A stretch of 5,736 nt of DNA from an uncultured Flavihumibacter sp. Its GTDB lineage: Bacteria > Bacteroidota > Bacteroidia > Chitinophagales > Chitinophagaceae. This document shows, one piece after another, positions 1-5,650 of the stretch; the stretch's first letter is position 1; every line of letters starts with the position of its first letter. The notes beneath the pieces are model-generated. The model had not been told where the DNA came from and made no database searches. It saw nothing but the letters and a program-made list of their open reading frames with translations. A program made the translations under genes and the position numbers. The DNA lies in NCBI GenBank assembly GCA_946481605.1, contig CAMLPA010000237.1:1-5736 (forward strand), in the 5' to 3' direction.

Positions 1-54
1 GAAGGAACGAGGGAAACAATTTTTTGGGGAGGAGCGGGAATTGAAACGGTTCTT

Positions 55-485
55 CCCAATTGGTCGGTAGTGATTTCCATAAAGGGCTAAAGGTACATTT
101 TCCTTCCCTTTTACCTCCAGCTAAAAATACATTTAGCTGGAGGGTATTGGATTTCATAAAGTTCTCTACAGGACAGATCTGGTTTTCCTTTCGGATGGAT
201 TTTGGACGGTTTTCATCAGGATCATCGGATCAGATGGACTTGGACATTTTGGACTTTCGGTTTTCATATTTAGCAGGTCTTTAAAGGACCCGGATATTGG
301 ACAAAATAAGAAGCTGACTGATATTGGATTTTGTCGCTGGTTTTTCAAGGATCTGGAACTCTTTCAGGACGGTTTCTTAATCGGATAATTGGATTTAGTG
401 ATCTTGGTTTTTTTGGATATTGGATACCAATTGTTATCAATCAACTTCTGGATCAAAAGTATAAACGGGGTAAAACTTGCACAAG
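55..485. repeat. Diverged repeat, copy A
   Basis: First copy of a non-coding unit that recurs about 590-616 bases downstream. Landmarks shared in the same order with copy B are: a head hairpin (114-143) followed directly by GGAGGGTATTGGATT (139-153); a 26-base block at 308-333 that differs from 922-947 at one base; CTTTCAGGACGGTTTCTT (361-378) against a near-identical stretch near 977-995; GGATATTGG near 415; and ATCAATCAACTTC (436-448), matched exactly at 1052-1064. Between landmarks the copies differ by substitutions and indels, which is why the offset drifts. Boundaries are approximate. The frame open in copy B contains stops at the matching place here (TAA and TGA near 307-318), so the unit is not a duplicated gene kept as protein. 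Confidence 0.7.
114..143. repeat. Perfect hairpin heading repeat copy A
   Basis: CCTCCAGCTAAA (114-125) is the exact reverse complement of TTTAGCTGGAGG (132-143), giving a 12-bp stem around a 6-base loop. Neither side has the T-tract expected of an intrinsic terminator: GTATTGG follows on the plus strand and GTAAAAGG on the minus strand. The equivalent hairpin in copy B has a different inner stem but is also perfect, so pairing appears to be the conserved property. It could be a structured RNA element, a protein-binding inverted repeat or a degenerate terminator. Confidence 0.75.
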
Positions 486-528
486 AGGAGATATGCTGGA
501 TTTTAACGTTTCAGAAAATACGGTGGGG

Positions 529-544
529 GTAGTAAATTTACTAC
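529..544. repeat. 16-base perfect palindrome GTAGTAAATTTACTAC
   Basis: GTAGTAAA is followed immediately by its reverse complement TTTACTAC. The flanks CGGT (521-524) and ACCG (545-548) are also complementary, with four unpaired G on the left between the two pairing blocks. It lies between the two repeat copies. The form, with no loop and an A/T centre, suits a dimeric DNA-binding protein site better than an RNA hairpin, but no gene start lies close by and the role is unknown. Confidence 0.5.
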
Positions 545-652
545 ACCGCATATTGTTTGATTATTAATGAATTGTGAACGGTAAGGGTAAAGGTCTGAAA
601 AACTGAATTGTTAAAGCGGGGGTTGCCGATGCAGTTTTCAAAAAGCGTGCCT

Positions 653-1101
653 GAATTGGGGGAGTAGTGGTATAAGTTACCGGGAAGGACTCCTTTCACT
701 TTGCCTCCTGCTGAATTGCGGTCAGCAGGAGGGTATTGGATTAATGGCTAAGATCTAATAGATAATGGATAATAGATTTTTCCAGGACGATTTTAAGTTC
801 CGGTTTTTACGAAGGATGGATTGGATACAACAAGGTTTGAAACGGTTCAGGTTTCGTTCTAAGGATTGGATGCGGTTCTCCAGGAATTGGCGGCTATTTC
901 AGGTGGATATTGGAAAAAAGGAAGAAGCTGATTGATATTGGATTTTGCTTCGGTTTTTTTGTAGGAATTGGAAATACTTTTTGGACGGTCTTCTTGGATT
1001 TCTTGGATATTGGTTGGTTCTATCAACCGGATATTGGATTTGAGCAACTCTATCAATCAACTTCCGATACAAAAGTACAACGCCACCATTCCCTGTACAA
1101 G
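653..1101. repeat. Diverged repeat, copy B
   Basis: Second copy of the unit described at 55-485, with the same order of landmarks: head hairpin (704-732), GGAGGGTATTGGATT (728-742, identical over 15 bases to copy A), the 26-base block at 922-947, GGATATTGG near 1005, and ATCAATCAACTTC (1052-1064). The tails also resemble each other, each ending in an ACAAG-type sequence after AAAAGTA. Similarity appears to reach upstream of the hairpin, where AATTGG followed by GTAGTG occurs in both. A TTG-started open frame at 910-1248 runs through this copy, but its counterpart in copy A is interrupted by stops, so it is treated as chance. Confidence 0.7.
704..732. repeat. Perfect hairpin heading repeat copy B
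   Basis: CCTCCTGCTGA (704-714) is the exact reverse complement of TCAGCAGGAGG (722-732), giving an 11-bp stem around a 7-base loop. Compared with the copy A hairpin, the outer CCTCC/GGAGG is retained while inner positions differ on both arms in a compensating way (AGCTAAA/TTTAGCT against TGCTGA/TCAGCA). As in copy A, it runs straight into GTATTGGATT and lacks a T-tract. Confidence 0.75.
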
Positions 1102-1257
1102 CGCATTATTGCCCTATTTATTTTCTTCAGTATTTCCCCTCTGTTTCGGAGATTCGACATTTTACTTGTGTTGAATTACGATTCAAAATATCGTATATCT
1201 ACTATTTTTTACTATGAATCATGTGATAAACTAAGTGGAACCTCTTAAAAACAAGCG

Positions 1258-1299
1258 ATCCCGCAACGGATTAAGGTTGAGATTAATCTGTTGCGGGAT
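1258..1299 (-). terminator. 17-bp hairpin closing the leftward protease/PLP-enzyme unit
   Basis: Bases 1258-1274 pair with 1283-1299 over 17 positions, with a single G-T wobble (1268/1289) and an 8-base loop. The stem base is ATCCCGC/GCGGGAT. Read on the minus strand it lies 45 bases past the TAG stop at 1345 and is followed, after a six-base gap (CGCTTG), by TTTTT. That is a reasonable but not ideal intrinsic terminator. On the plus strand TTTT overlaps the end of the stem, so it may also stop transcription coming from the left. Confidence 0.65.
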
Positions 1300-1306
1300 T
1301 TTCCAC

Positions 1307-1324
1307 ATCCGTGATTTCACGGAT
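1307..1324. repeat. Short inverted repeat just past the PLP-enzyme stop
   Basis: ATCCGTGA (1307-1314) and TCACGGAT (1317-1324) are perfect reverse complements with two bases between them. The site lies between the stop codon at 1345 and the larger terminator hairpin at 1258-1299. It has no T-tract on either strand. It may stabilise the 3' end of the leftward transcript, or it may be incidental. Confidence 0.4.
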
Positions 1325-1344
1325 AAGCTGGCATGTAATTTATA

Positions 1345-2322
1345 CTAGAGGAATCCTTTTTCTTTCATCCACGTATCGTTGTAAATTTTCCCCACATAAC
1401 GGCTGCCATGGTCGTGGAAGATCACAACGGGTAAACTATCCTTGCTCAGCAGGTTGGATAACTGCATCAGTCCCTGCAAAGCCGTACCGGCACTGTATCC
1501 TGCGAAAATGCCTTCTTCCAGTGCGATTCTCCTGGCCATTATGGCGCCTTCTTTATCGGTTACTTTTTCAAAACGGTTCACTACACTCATATCGTAGTTC
1601 TTCGGCACAAAGTCTTCGCCAATGCCTTCAGATATATAAGGATGTACCTGGCTCATGTCCACTTCCCCGGTCTCAAAATAGTGCGCGAGCAGCGAGCCAT
1701 AAGGGTCAATGGCCCAAACCTGGATTTCCGGGTTCATCTTTTTAAGGTACTGCGCAGTACCGGTGATCGTGCCGCCGGTGCCCGTAGCCACAATAAGGTG
1801 CGTTACCTTACCGTCGGTTTGTTCCCAGATTTCAGGACCGGTCGTTTCAAAATGCGCCTGGCGGTTGGCGAAGTTGTCGTATTGGTTACAATGAAATGAA
1901 TTGGGGGTTTCCGCCGCCAGCTTGCGGGCAACTGAATAGTAGGAGCGCGGATCTTCAGGTTCCACATCGGTTGGACAAACAATCACTTCAGCGCCTACGG
2001 CCCGGAGGATATCCAGTTTTTCTTTGGACTGCTTATCGGTGGTGGTGAAAATACACTTGTACCCCTTCACTACCGCGGCCAGTGCAAGGCCCATACCGGT
2101 ATTGCCGGAAGTGCATTCTATAATGGTACCACCAGGTTTCAGCTTACCTTCTTTTTCGGCCACTTCCACCATTTTCAGTGCCATCCGGTCTTTAATGGAA
2201 TTACCGGGATTAAAGTATTCCACCTTCGCCAGCACAGGGCAGGGAAGGTTTTTGGTAATACTGTTCAACCTTACCAGCGGCGTGTTTCCGATGGTTTCTA
2301 AGATGTTGTTTTTGATGTCCAT
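1345..2322 (-). CDS. PLP-dependent cystathionine beta-synthase / cysteine synthase family enzyme
   Basis: A 325-residue fold-type II PLP enzyme, cytosolic, expected to catalyse beta-replacement at serine or O-acetylserine in cysteine/cystathionine metabolism. Visible motifs in order: IGNTPLVRL (11-19), which opens the family; NPGNSIKDR (38-46) with Lys44 as the predicted Schiff-base lysine; the substrate loop TSGNTG (71-76); NQYDN (146-150); the phosphate-binding GTGGT (181-185); EGIGEDFVP (232-240); and GYSAGTA (275-281) with Ser277 placed to contact the pyridine nitrogen. The NQYDN, EGIG-DF-P and C-terminal W-KGFL features resemble the catalytic core of cystathionine beta-synthase more than classical CysK, but there are no C-terminal CBS regulatory domains. 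The substrate (homocysteine or sulfide as acceptor) cannot be settled from sequence, so no symbol is given. ATG 2322 matches the usual family N-terminus. The gene follows the S41 protease by 25 bases, probably on one transcript, and ends in TAG. Confidence 0.92.
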   Translation of the reverse strand: MDIKNNILETIGNTPLVRLNSITKNLPCPVLAKVEYFNPGNSIKDRMALKMVEVAEKEGKLKPGGTIIECTSGNTGMGLALAAVVKGYKCIFTTTDKQSKEKLDILRAVGAEVIVCPTDVEPEDPRSYYSVARKLAAETPNSFHCNQYDNFANRQAHFETTGPEIWEQTDGKVTHLIVATGTGGTITGTAQYLKKMNPEIQVWAIDPYGSLLAHYFETGEVDMSQVHPYISEGIGEDFVPKNYDMSVVNRFEKVTDKEGAIMARRIALEEGIFAGYSAGTALQGLMQLSNLLSKDSLPVVIFHDHGSRYVGKIYNDTWMKEKGFL

Positions 2323-2347
2323 TGGCAGGTGTTTCCGTTCCGGGGAA

Positions 2348-3937
2348 CTATTTGTGTAAAGTTTTCAAAGCCTGTTGTACCATGGGATCTGTGGCGTTAC
2401 TCAGTTCAAAATAGCCTTCATTCCGCCAGATTTGTCTGGCGAGCAAATTCCTTGTTCTGCGTTCCAGTTCGTTCTGCTGAACGGTATTTAGGGATGGAAC
2501 CTGGATCGAATCTTTCCTGGCAAATTCAACCAGGAACGGAAGGAGGGACTTGTTATTGAGGTAACCAGCCAGGTCTGAAGGACCTTTCAGCGCATCCAGT
2601 TCTTTTTTGTTGGAAAGGTAATAGTTATACACAAAGTTGGAAATCGTGTTTTTTACATACAACTCACTTAATACCGGCGCGTAGAGTGAAGTATCAATCG
2701 GGACTACCACATCCGGCGTGATGCCACCACCGCCGTACAGTTTTTTGCCCGCTTTGGTATTGTATGTTTTCCCGTTCACTGCGTAAGCGGTATCGGCGCG
2801 GAGAATTTCTCCATTGTGAAAGCGCTCGCTTACTTCTTCCTGGTAAATCTTCACGCCTTTGTCGTAGGGTTTTTGGATACTTCTTCCGAGGGGTGTATAA
2901 TACCTGGCCACGGTGATTCTTAAGGCTGAACCATCGCCCAATTGGTATTGTTCCTGGACCAACCCTTTTCCAAAGCTTCTTCTGCCAACAATAGTGGCGC
3001 GGTCCCAATCCTGCAACGCGCCTGCAAGCACTTCACTTGCAGAGGCGGAGCTTTCGTCCATCAGCAGTACCAGGTCTCCTTTTTCGAAAAGTCCCATTCT
3101 TCGGGCCCGGTAATCCTGGCGGGGCACTTTGTTCCCTTCTGTATAAACGATGAGTTTGTTGTCATCCAGGAACTCATCGGCCATATCAATGGCTTCGTTC
3201 AACAATCCGCCGCCGTTACTGCGGAGATCGAGAATGAGTTTCTTCATGCCTTGTGCCTGAAGTTTCTCCAACGACTGCATGAATTCTTCATAAGTAGTCT
3301 CTGAAAACTTGCTAATGCGGATGAACCCCGTTCCCGGTTCTATCATATATGCGGCGTCAAGCGCGGGAAGGGGAATGCGGCCACGGGTTACGGTAACCTT
3401 AATTTCTTTGCCTCCCCTGATAATACCGAGTTCCACTTTACTATTACGGGGACCACGGAGCAATACGCGGATATCTTCAGATTGTATATTTGGTTTGGTA
3501 AGTGGCTTACCATCTGCGCTGATGAGTTTATCGCCAGCCTGAAGTCCTGCTTTATCAGATGGCCCGCCTTTCAATACATTCACCACATTCACGGTATCAC
3601 TGAATACCTGGAATTCTACACCAATCCCATCAAAGTTGCCCATCAGGTCGGCGTTCGTGTTTTTTAGATCGGAAGCAGGGATAAAAACAGAATGGGGATC
3701 GAGGTGCATCAGCATTTCGCGGATCGCATCATCGCCCAGTGTATCGGTATTGATAGGGTCCACGTATTTCAAACGGACCAGGTCAAGCACCTCCTGTAGT
3801 GGCGATTTTTTTTCCATTCTGAAAAAACTTCCTGCCGTATTCGTATTCTCCCGTAACCTGTATCCCAGGTACATGCCTGCCACCATCACCAATGCAAACA
3901 AAGCGGGCAACCATACCTGTAGTTTTCTATTGTTCAT
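2348..3937 (-). CDS. S41 family carboxy-terminal processing peptidase with PDZ domain
   Basis: A 529-residue Tsp/CtpA-type serine protease. Residues 7-27 form one hydrophobic segment after a short basic start (MNNRK), with no lipobox cysteine, so it is probably a membrane-anchored periplasmic enzyme. Domain order: an N-terminal helical part (about 45-90), a PDZ domain (about 100-185, with GIGVEF and GPSDKAGLQAGD) for recognising substrate C-termini, the S41 core (about 190-350), and a C-terminal region (about 410-529). The catalytic Ser/Lys dyad is visible: Ser299 in SSASASE, Lys324 in SFGKG exactly 25 residues on, and Gln328 four residues later, the spacing known from CtpB-type proteases. 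LRSNGGGLLNEA (238-249) is also typical. It is expected to cut extracytoplasmic proteins at their C-termini, and the substrate is unknown. It is first in a leftward pair with the PLP enzyme and diverges from the kinase gene across 65 bases. The link to the PLP enzyme looks positional rather than functional. Confidence 0.94.
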   Translation of the reverse strand: MNNRKLQVWLPALFALVMVAGMYLGYRLRENTNTAGSFFRMEKKSPLQEVLDLVRLKYVDPINTDTLGDDAIREMLMHLDPHSVFIPASDLKNTNADLMGNFDGIGVEFQVFSDTVNVVNVLKGGPSDKAGLQAGDKLISADGKPLTKPNIQSEDIRVLLRGPRNSKVELGIIRGGKEIKVTVTRGRIPLPALDAAYMIEPGTGFIRISKFSETTYEEFMQSLEKLQAQGMKKLILDLRSNGGGLLNEAIDMADEFLDDNKLIVYTEGNKVPRQDYRARRMGLFEKGDLVLLMDESSASASEVLAGALQDWDRATIVGRRSFGKGLVQEQYQLGDGSALRITVARYYTPLGRSIQKPYDKGVKIYQEEVSERFHNGEILRADTAYAVNGKTYNTKAGKKLYGGGGITPDVVVPIDTSLYAPVLSELYVKNTISNFVYNYYLSNKKELDALKGPSDLAGYLNNKSLLPFLVEFARKDSIQVPSLNTVQQNELERRTRNLLARQIWRNEGYFELSNATDPMVQQALKTLHK

Positions 3938-4002
3938 TTTCTGCGCTTTCGGTAACTTGACTTAATATTGGTGCGAATTTCACTATTTAATTTTATATAA
4001 TC

Positions 4003-4845
4003 ATGCCACCTGTAAAATTGATCGCCGATAGCGGGGCTACGAAAACAGAATGGTGTTTGCTAAAGAATGGCAGGAAAAAGACCGTACTTACCGGCGGTAT
4101 CAGTCCATACCTGATGGATGTGGAAACAATATCCGCGCTTTTGATGAAGGAACTATGGCCTTCGGTGAAGCAGGCTGAAGTGGAAGAAATCTACTATTAT
4201 GGAACCGGTTGCGGAAATCCAGAAAATGCCAAAAAGGTGCAAAAGGCGCTGAAAAATATTTTCAAAGGAGCGAAAACAACCGTAGATACTGATATGATGG
4301 CCGCCGCCCGTGCTTTGTGCGGCAATGAAAAAGGCATTGCCTGCATATTGGGAACGGGTTCCAATTCCTGTTACTTCAACGGGAAAAAGATCGTGAAGAA
4401 TAACCCGGCCCTGGGCTTTATATTGGGAGATGAGGGGAGTGGCGCTTACCTCGGGAAAAAAGTGATTCAGTATTATTTGTACAAAACATTCGATGCGCAA
4501 TTGCACGAAGCATTTGAACTGCGTTTCAATACCACGCACCACGAAATCCTGGATCGCGTGTACAAACAGCCTTTGCCCAATAAATACCTCGCTTCATTCA
4601 CGGCTTTTCTGGCCGAGAACCGCGGGCATTATATGATTGAAAATATTATTGAAGACGGGCTGGGCGATTTTATTTTCCAGCATTTGTACAAATACAGGGA
4701 GTCCTGGTTGTATCCCATTCATTTTGTTGGTGGCGTGGCGTATGGTTTTAAAGATGTTTTGAAGGAACTTTGTGATAGTTACGAGCTGGAGCTGGGCCGG
4801 GTACTGCAGAAACCCATGGATGGCCTGGTTAAATTCCACCAGTAA
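4003..4845 (+). CDS. BadF/BadG/BcrA/BcrD-family ATPase, N-acetylglucosamine kinase-like
   Basis: A 280-residue ASKHA-fold kinase, probably cytosolic. The N-terminal phosphate-1 loop LIADSGATKTEW (6-17) has Asp9. VDTDMMAAARAL (94-105) carries a candidate catalytic Asp97. The phosphate-2 loop is ILGTGSNSC (115-123). GDEGSGAYLG (142-151) is the family signature, and FVGGVAYGF (241-249) fits the adenosine-binding motif. Length agrees with the short single-domain Bacteroidota members, and all nucleotide-binding elements are present. Such proteins are usually annotated as N-acetylglucosamine kinases, which would fit amino-sugar or cell-wall recycling. The sugar is not determined by anything visible here, so substrate is inference. 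ATG 4003 sits four codons before the first core strand. No Shine-Dalgarno sequence is seen and the leader is A/T-rich, as is common in this phylum. It is followed after 8 bases by the unknown-function gene, suggesting co-expression. Confidence 0.88.
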   Translation: MPPVKLIADSGATKTEWCLLKNGRKKTVLTGGISPYLMDVETISALLMKELWPSVKQAEVEEIYYYGTGCGNPENAKKVQKALKNIFKGAKTTVDTDMMAAARALCGNEKGIACILGTGSNSCYFNGKKIVKNNPALGFILGDEGSGAYLGKKVIQYYLYKTFDAQLHEAFELRFNTTHHEILDRVYKQPLPNKYLASFTAFLAENRGHYMIENIIEDGLGDFIFQHLYKYRESWLYPIHFVGGVAYGFKDVLKELCDSYELELGRVLQKPMDGLVKFHQ

Positions 4846-4853
4846 CCTGGATT

Positions 4854-5417
4854 ATGCATGATATTGAACCTTTTTACAACTGGAGGCATTTGTACACCAG
4901 CGAAGATGATCCCAGGTCCCCATTCTATGGCCGGGAATACAGTGAGTTTGTGTTTACCCAAACCGTTTACAACTATTATATCCATCCGCAATGGGATGAG
5001 TTCGGCGCCTACAATCTTTATATGAAGCTGCTGTTCGTGGATTATGAATCAGGTTTCGCGGTAATCGAACTGATCGGGGAATGGAACGATGCCGTAGAGA
5101 ACGATGTGATGACGCTGAAGCGCGAAGTAACAGATAAGCTGGAAACCGAAGGCATCTTCAAATTCATTCTTATTGCAGAAAATGTACTCAACTTCCATAG
5201 CAGCGACAGTGAATATTATGAAGAATGGTACGAAGAAGTTTCTGAAGAAGAAGGCTGGGTAGTGATCCTGAATATGCCCGAGCAAACGCAGTACGATTTT
5301 AAAAGGGCCCGCCTCACACGATATGTTGAATTGATGGAACAGCCCAACTGGCGTACGTTTCAGCCAAATTATCTTTTCTCGCTTATCGATCAGCAAATCG
5401 GGAACAGGCTTACATAA
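4854..5417 (+). CDS. Conserved-looking hypothetical protein, acidic, unknown function
   Basis: A 187-residue protein that I do not recognise. It has no signal peptide or membrane segment and is strongly acidic, with many Glu, Asp, Tyr and Trp (for example EYYEEWYEEVSEEE near 125-138). An alternating pattern of hydrophobic strands and amphipathic helices appears in the middle: LYMKLLFVDY, GFAVIELIGEW, then KREVTDKLETEGIFKFILIAENVLNF. This reads like a small alpha/beta domain and is faintly reminiscent of STAS-type folds, though that is only an impression. It begins 8 bases after the kinase stop, so translation is likely coupled and the two may share a role, which gives no firm function. Codon use and composition resemble its neighbours. 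It ends in TAA at 5415-5417, just before an intrinsic terminator. Confidence 0.85.
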   Translation: MHDIEPFYNWRHLYTSEDDPRSPFYGREYSEFVFTQTVYNYYIHPQWDEFGAYNLYMKLLFVDYESGFAVIELIGEWNDAVENDVMTLKREVTDKLETEGIFKFILIAENVLNFHSSDSEYYEEWYEEVSEEEGWVVILNMPEQTQYDFKRARLTRYVELMEQPNWRTFQPNYLFSLIDQQIGNRLT

Positions 5418-5421
5418 ATGG

Positions 5422-5454
5422 AAAAACAAACAACCGTTTGTTTTTGTCTTTTTT
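5422..5454 (+). terminator. A/T-rich intrinsic terminator after the kinase/hypothetical pair
   Basis: AAAAACAAAC (5422-5431) pairs perfectly with GTTTGTTTTT (5436-5445) around an AACC loop, followed by GTCTTTTTT. It lies 4 bases past the TAA stop at 5417 and closes the rightward pair. It also insulates the pair from the promoter of the next unit. The A-rich 5' arm makes it potentially bidirectional. Confidence 0.85.
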
Positions 5455-5474
5455 CTGAAAATTCCAAAAAATAT

Positions 5475-5504
5475 TTTGCGCCTTCGTATTAGTTCATAAC
5501 TTTG
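5475..5504 (+). promoter_or_regulatory. Bacteroidota-type promoter for the pheA leader
   Basis: TTTG at 5475-5478 and TAACTTTG at 5497-5504 match the Bacteroidota sigma consensus (-33 TTTG, -7 TAnnTTTG) with 18 bases between them. The -7 element matches at all six fixed positions. Transcription would start near 5510, leaving about 20 bases before the leader ORF ATG at 5530, which would then be the first ATG of the transcript. No operator-like inverted repeat overlaps the promoter, which fits control lying mainly in the downstream attenuator. The start site is inferred, not shown. Confidence 0.75.
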
Positions 5505-5529
5505 GTGGTATAATAAAGCAACGATCAGA

Positions 5530-5613
5530 ATGAACCTGAGCAAAGCGTTTACCGGATTTTATTTTTACTTCTACTTTTTTACAAGTGGACCGGGACCGCT
5601 TTATGTAAGGTGA
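5530..5613 (+). CDS. Aromatic-amino-acid leader peptide (27 aa), attenuator sensor
   Basis: A short ORF, ATG to TGA, lying between a Bacteroidota promoter and a terminator just before prephenate dehydratase. Residues 10-17 are FYFYFYFF (codons 5557-5580), with further Phe at 7 and Tyr at 25, so ten of 27 residues are Phe or Tyr. This is the hallmark of a regulatory leader peptide whose translation measures charged tRNA-Phe and tRNA-Tyr, by analogy with the enterobacterial pheA leader. Alternating the two residues lets shortage of either stall the ribosome. The last third (TSGPGPLYVR) is encoded by bases 5581-5610, which also form the 5' arm of the proposed antiterminator. That Gly-Pro repeat is therefore probably dictated by RNA pairing rather than by peptide function. 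No Shine-Dalgarno sequence is visible. The peptide itself likely has no further role. Confidence 0.88.
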   Translation: MNLSKAFTGFYFYFYFFTSGPGPLYVR

Positions 5614-5650
5614 ATCGAATAAAAATACCAAACGTAAAAAGTCCCGGCCA
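5586..5650 (+). promoter_or_regulatory. Proposed antiterminator of the pheA attenuator
   Basis: Three helical blocks line up in register. Bases 5600-5606 pair with 5632-5638 (7 bp, one G-U). CCGGGAC at 5590-5596 pairs with GTCCCGG at 5641-5647 (7 bp perfect). Bases 5586-5588 pair with 5648-5650 (3 bp, past a bulged A at 5589). The apical loop is 5607-5631 and contains the leader stop codon. This structure uses up the 5' arm of the terminator, so the two folds exclude each other. The left arm lies inside the leader ORF, just after the Phe/Tyr codons. A ribosome stalled within the run leaves most of it free, while one at the TGA covers it. I see no strong separate pause hairpin upstream; only CCGG at 5552-5555 could pair weakly with the left arm. 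Confidence 0.75.

Larger units (their letters stand above)
1..1257. other. Gene-free region dominated by a diverged two-copy repeat
   Basis: No open reading frame here looks like a real protein. The open frames are short, overlap on both strands, and translate to low-complexity Phe/Ile/Ser-rich peptides without recognisable motifs. The plus strand is rich in G and T and visibly more A/T-rich than the genes to the right. What the region does hold is two related copies of a roughly 430-450 base unit, a hairpin at the head of each, a scattered GATATTGGA motif and a 16-base palindrome; these are listed separately. Bases 486-652 and 1102-1257 lie outside the alignable repeat, and apart from the palindrome I see nothing in them. 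No tRNA, rRNA, CRISPR or transposase sequence was recognised. Absence of genes is what I see; the role of the region is unknown. Confidence 0.7.

Noticed and set aside
114..143. Copy A hairpin as an intrinsic terminator for a gene to the left
   Set aside because: There is no T-tract after the stem on either strand, and the same applies to the copy B hairpin at 704-732. It is kept as a hairpin of unknown role.
331..567. 78-residue open frame on the plus strand in the repeat region
   Set aside because: It has no recognisable motif, runs out of copy A into unrelated sequence, overlaps equally poor frames on the other strand, and has no promoter or initiation context that I can see.
910..1248. 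112-residue open frame on the plus strand, starting at TTG
   Set aside because: It is hydrophobic and low-complexity, starts at a weak codon and runs through repeat copy B. The aligned part of copy A has stop codons in the same frame, so it is not conserved as protein.
1..1257. CRISPR array or tandem short-repeat locus
   Set aside because: The recurring GATATTGGA words have irregular spacing and no constant repeat/spacer structure, and no cas genes are present.
1311..1745. 144-residue open frame opposite the PLP enzyme
   Set aside because: It is antisense to a gene with clear catalytic motifs; its Ser/Arg/Cys-rich translation is typical of a shadow frame.
3963..3970. TAATATTG as a -7 element for the kinase gene
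   Set aside because: It differs from TAnnTTTG at one fixed position, and no TTTG lies at the right distance upstream. A promoter must lie in or near the 65-base divergent region, but I cannot place it.
3957..4001. TTGACT and TATAAT before the kinase resembling a sigma-70 promoter
   Set aside because: The spacing is far too long (over 30 bases) and TATAAT ends one base before the start codon. The phylum also uses a different consensus.
5509..5514. TATAAT before the leader ORF
   Set aside because: It lies downstream of a complete Bacteroidota-type promoter, has no matching -35 element, and falls at about the predicted start site.
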